Assembly (NCBI GenBank): GCA_910576895.1
Contig: CAJTJZ010000038.1
Location: forward strand, 1-7,426
Source of the DNA: an uncultured Lachnospiraceae bacterium
GTDB taxonomy: Bacteria; Bacillota; Clostridia; Lachnospirales; Lachnospiraceae
Reading direction: 5' to 3'
Length of the DNA stretch: 7,426 nucleotides
A program made the translations under genes and the position numbers. Below, one piece after another: positions 5,577 to 7,426 of the stretch (position 1 is its first letter; each line of letters opens with the position of its first letter). The notes under the pieces are model-generated. The model did no database searches, was not told the origin of the DNA, and worked only from the letters and a program-made list of their open reading frames with translations.

Positions 5577-6398
5577 ATGATTTATTTGTTTACTGCTTTA
5601 TATTGTGAAGCGGATCTTTTTATTAAAAACTACTATTTGGAGAAAAATCTGGCAAATATAAGATTTCAGGAATTTTATCAGGAAAAGTCCGGCATTCGTT
5701 TGACAATTACTGGTGTTGGTGAAATTGCGGCTGCTGTTGCAGTGAGTAGTATATGCACTGCATACCAGCCCAAAGAGGAAGATTTCCTTCTAAATATTGG
5801 TGTCTGCAACCAGCAGACAGGGAAAGAAGGGATTTTTGTGTGCAATAAAATAATTGAGCAGGCAAGTAATAAAACCTTTTATCCAGATCTTTTATACCGT
5901 CATGGATTGCCAGAAGAAACTATTGTGACAGGAATGCAGACAGAAAGTATCAGTGACAATCTTTATGATATGGAAGCGGCGGCGATTTATCAGGCAGGTT
6001 CTTATTTTTTTGCTCCCCATCAAATGATGTTTTTGAAACTGATATCTAATGCAGAAACAGCACAAGAGGTTTCTGGGGAAAATGTGAAACACTGCATGGA
6101 AAGCAATTGGGATATTTTATTTCGTATTATTGAGATGATTTCTGTAGTAACACAGAAAAGTCAGAAAAGGGAAACTGCATTTTGGCAGGAGAAAACACAG
6201 CTTACAAGGCTTTGTCATGATCTGCATTGCTCCAAAGTAATGGAAGATTCCCTGAAAAATCATATACATTATTGGGAACTGGCAGGCATAGACTATGTTT
6301 CTGTAATACAGGATATGTATCGAGAGGGATTGCTACCCTGTCGGGATAAAAGAGAAGGGAAACTACGTTTTGAAGAAGTTAAAAAGAGATTATTTTAA
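5577..6398 (+). CDS. Nucleoside phosphorylase / MTA-SAH nucleosidase-like protein with C-terminal extension
   Basis: A 273-residue protein. Residues 1-190 resemble the PNP/UDP phosphorylase superfamily, closest in pattern to MTA/SAH nucleosidase. Matching landmarks are an N-terminal strand ending T-A-L-Y-C-E-A with the conserved Glu11, the glycine turn T-G-V-G-E-I-A-A-A-V at 45-54, L-N-I-G-V in place of the usual N-T-G-S-A-G-G near 72-76, and the ribose-binding D-M-E-A-A-A-I at 131-137. The late motif is L-I-S-N (155-158), where nucleosidases have I-S-D with the catalytic Asp. Asn158 and the altered glycine loop suggest changed chemistry, lost activity or another base specificity. Residues about 195-273 form an additional charged, probably helical region that I do not recognise. 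I chose the ATG at 5577 rather than the upstream TTG at 5547, because family proteins begin right at this strand. Its AAAGGA site is rather far away, 13 bases. The gene overlaps the SPL gene by 29 bases. Confidence 0.82.
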   Translation: MIYLFTALYCEADLFIKNYYLEKNLANIRFQEFYQEKSGIRLTITGVGEIAAAVAVSSICTAYQPKEEDFLLNIGVCNQQTGKEGIFVCNKIIEQASNKTFYPDLLYRHGLPEETIVTGMQTESISDNLYDMEAAAIYQAGSYFFAPHQMMFLKLISNAETAQEVSGENVKHCMESNWDILFRIIEMISVVTQKSQKRETAFWQEKTQLTRLCHDLHCSKVMEDSLKNHIHYWELAGIDYVSVIQDMYREGLLPCRDKREGKLRFEEVKKRLF

Positions 6399-7389
6399 TC
6401 CATTTTTTTCCCATATTTATGTGGAAAAACGGATACGGAATCATTCACGTACACAGAACATTCTGGCACAATTTCCATCGGCAAGTGTAATTGAAATTGG
6501 TCATTACAAAGATGTATTCTGTCGGAGCAAACAAAATATTTCTTTGCAGCATAATTCCCAAAATCTGATTTTGGCAGCGAAACAAGGGAACTTGCTGTAT
6601 AAGGGTGCTCCTGTATGTCAGAGTTTTGGAAATCCACATTTTTATTATACATCCTGTATGATGAATTGTGTATTTGATTGCGAGTATTGTTATTTGAAGG
6701 GAATGTATCCTTCTAGCAATATTGTAGTGTTTGTGAATCTGGAGGAGATATTTGCGGAAGTAGAGAGAATGTTAAATGTGCATCCACTTTATCTTTGTAT
6801 TTCTTATGATACAGATTTATTGGCTTTGGAAGAGATTTTAGGATATGTCAGGCAGTGGTGTTTGTTTGCTGAAAAGCATAAAGATCTGAAGATAGAGATA
6901 CGAACAAAATGTGTAAGTCAGACCTATTTTAAGAATGTCAGACCGGTTTCGAATGCCATTTATGCTTTTACCCTATCGCCACAGGCAGTAATAGAAGCTT
7001 ATGAGCATTACACACCTTCTTTGCAGAAGCGTATTTTTTGCATTAAAGAAGTGATTCGGGCAGGGTGTCTTGTTCGGCTCTGCTTTGATCCTATGATTTA
7101 TCTGCCCAAATGGGAAAAGCATTATGGAGATATGCTGACGCAGGTGTGTACCAGCATTGATTGGAATAAAGTCATAGATGTTAGTGTAGGGAGTTTTCGG
7201 ATTTCGCAAGACTATCTAAAAAAAATGAGAAAGCAAGAGCCAGATTCGGCTGTAGTCTGGTTTCCTTTCCAAAGAGGAGATGGATATTATCATTATCCAG
7301 ATGTGCTGATGGAAGAGATGGAACGTTTTTTAGTAACAAAATTAGAGAGCAAGATATCAAAGGAGAAGATTTTTAGATGGAGAGAATGA
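6370..7389 (+). CDS. Spore photoproduct lyase family radical SAM protein
   Basis: A 339-residue protein, matching the roughly 340 of Bacillus SplB. SPL repairs the UV thymine dimer called spore photoproduct by radical SAM chemistry. The cluster motif is C100-x3-C104-x2-C107, in the context C-E-Y-C-Y-L. The Tyr-Cys-Tyr pair (Y106, Y108) corresponds to the two tyrosines implicated in SplB radical relay. Cys143, in C-I-S-Y-D-T-D, is placed like the SplB Cys141 hydrogen donor, though 36 rather than 43 residues after the last cluster Cys. An additional Cys96 precedes the motif. The N-terminus (N-P-F-F-S-H-I-Y-V-E) also matches the SPL pattern. The C-terminal part diverges. The C-x-x-D-C-x-Y-C form resembles SPL homologs outside Bacillus, so the substrate may differ. 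The start is TTG at 6370, with AAGGGA 9 bases upstream; no ATG is available before the conserved region. It overlaps the upstream gene by 29 bases and the downstream gene by 13, implying translational coupling. Confidence 0.86.
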   Translation: MKKLKRDYFNPFFSHIYVEKRIRNHSRTQNILAQFPSASVIEIGHYKDVFCRSKQNISLQHNSQNLILAAKQGNLLYKGAPVCQSFGNPHFYYTSCMMNCVFDCEYCYLKGMYPSSNIVVFVNLEEIFAEVERMLNVHPLYLCISYDTDLLALEEILGYVRQWCLFAEKHKDLKIEIRTKCVSQTYFKNVRPVSNAIYAFTLSPQAVIEAYEHYTPSLQKRIFCIKEVIRAGCLVRLCFDPMIYLPKWEKHYGDMLTQVCTSIDWNKVIDVSVGSFRISQDYLKKMRKQEPDSAVVWFPFQRGDGYYHYPDVLMEEMERFLVTKLESKISKEKIFRWRE

Positions 7390-7426
7390 GAACAGAGGCA
7401 GCAATTGTAACGGGAGCATCTTCTGG
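7377..7426 (+). CDS. Short-chain dehydrogenase/reductase, N-terminal fragment cut by window end
   Basis: Only the first 16 codons plus two bases are present. They encode M-E-R-M-R-T-E-A-A-I-V-T-G-A-S-S-(G), the first strand and T-G-x-x-x-G start of the NAD(P)-binding Rossmann motif of SDR enzymes. The ATG at 7377 has GGAG 11 bases upstream (7362-7365) and is preferred. A second in-frame ATG at 7386 forms an ATGA overlap with the SPL stop codon but is too far from the ribosome site. The gene overlaps the SPL gene by 13 bases, so it belongs to the same operon. The substrate cannot be inferred. Confidence 0.83.
   Translation, partial: MERMRTEAAIVTGASS

Noticed and set aside
1..7426. CRISPR arrays, tRNA or rRNA genes, IS elements, integrase genes
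   Set aside because: I looked for regularly spaced repeats, cloverleaf structures and transposase or integrase motifs and saw none.

Overview
The window is AT-rich, with A/T-biased codons, strong GGAGG-type ribosome binding sites and tight operons. The gene families present (AraC/GNAT fusion, MATE pump, spore photoproduct lyase family) fit a low-GC Clostridia genome, probably a gut Lachnospiraceae-like organism. That placement is inference from style and gene content; there is no rRNA or other taxonomic marker here.

Layout. (1) 81-2295, plus strand: two tandem paralogous exported proteins of unknown function. The first (436 aa) carries two copies of a roughly 170-190 residue module; the second (248 aa) carries one. 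Both start with nearly the same signal peptide, but the second has a lipobox Cys21 where the first has Tyr21, so one should be a membrane lipoprotein and the other released. Their untranslated leaders are also related, which points to duplication of the gene together with its leader. (2) 2334-4519, minus strand: an operon of an AraC-type regulator fused to a GNAT-like domain, followed by a MATE multidrug efflux pump. It has a good sigma-A-type promoter whose -35 box overlaps an 11-bp direct repeat that may be the operator. (3) 4712-5424, plus strand: a divergent class I SAM-dependent methyltransferase. Its methyltransferase motif I lies upstream of any conventional start codon; the reading frame, a strong Shine-Dalgarno and the spacing all point to an ATA codon at 4765 as the initiator (or to an ATG that mutated to ATA). 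(4) 5505-7426, plus strand: an operon with overlapping genes. It contains a nucleoside phosphorylase/MTA-SAH nucleosidase-like protein with Asn at the usual catalytic Asp position and an extra C-terminal region, a spore photoproduct lyase (SPL) family radical SAM protein, and the N-terminus of a short-chain dehydrogenase cut off by the window end.

How the parts may work together. Segments 2 and 3 look like a ligand-responsive export or detoxification cassette with a divergent methyltransferase. Segment 4 groups a nucleoside-handling enzyme, a thymine-lesion-repair-type radical SAM enzyme and an oxidoreductase under translational coupling, so they probably act in one process on nucleosides or DNA lesions. 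The apparently higher GC of segment 4 compared with segments 1-3 suggests a resident operon flanked by more mobile accessory genes; this needs calculation. The best candidates for undescribed biology are the nucleosidase-like/SPL/SDR operon and the duplicated secreted-module family.
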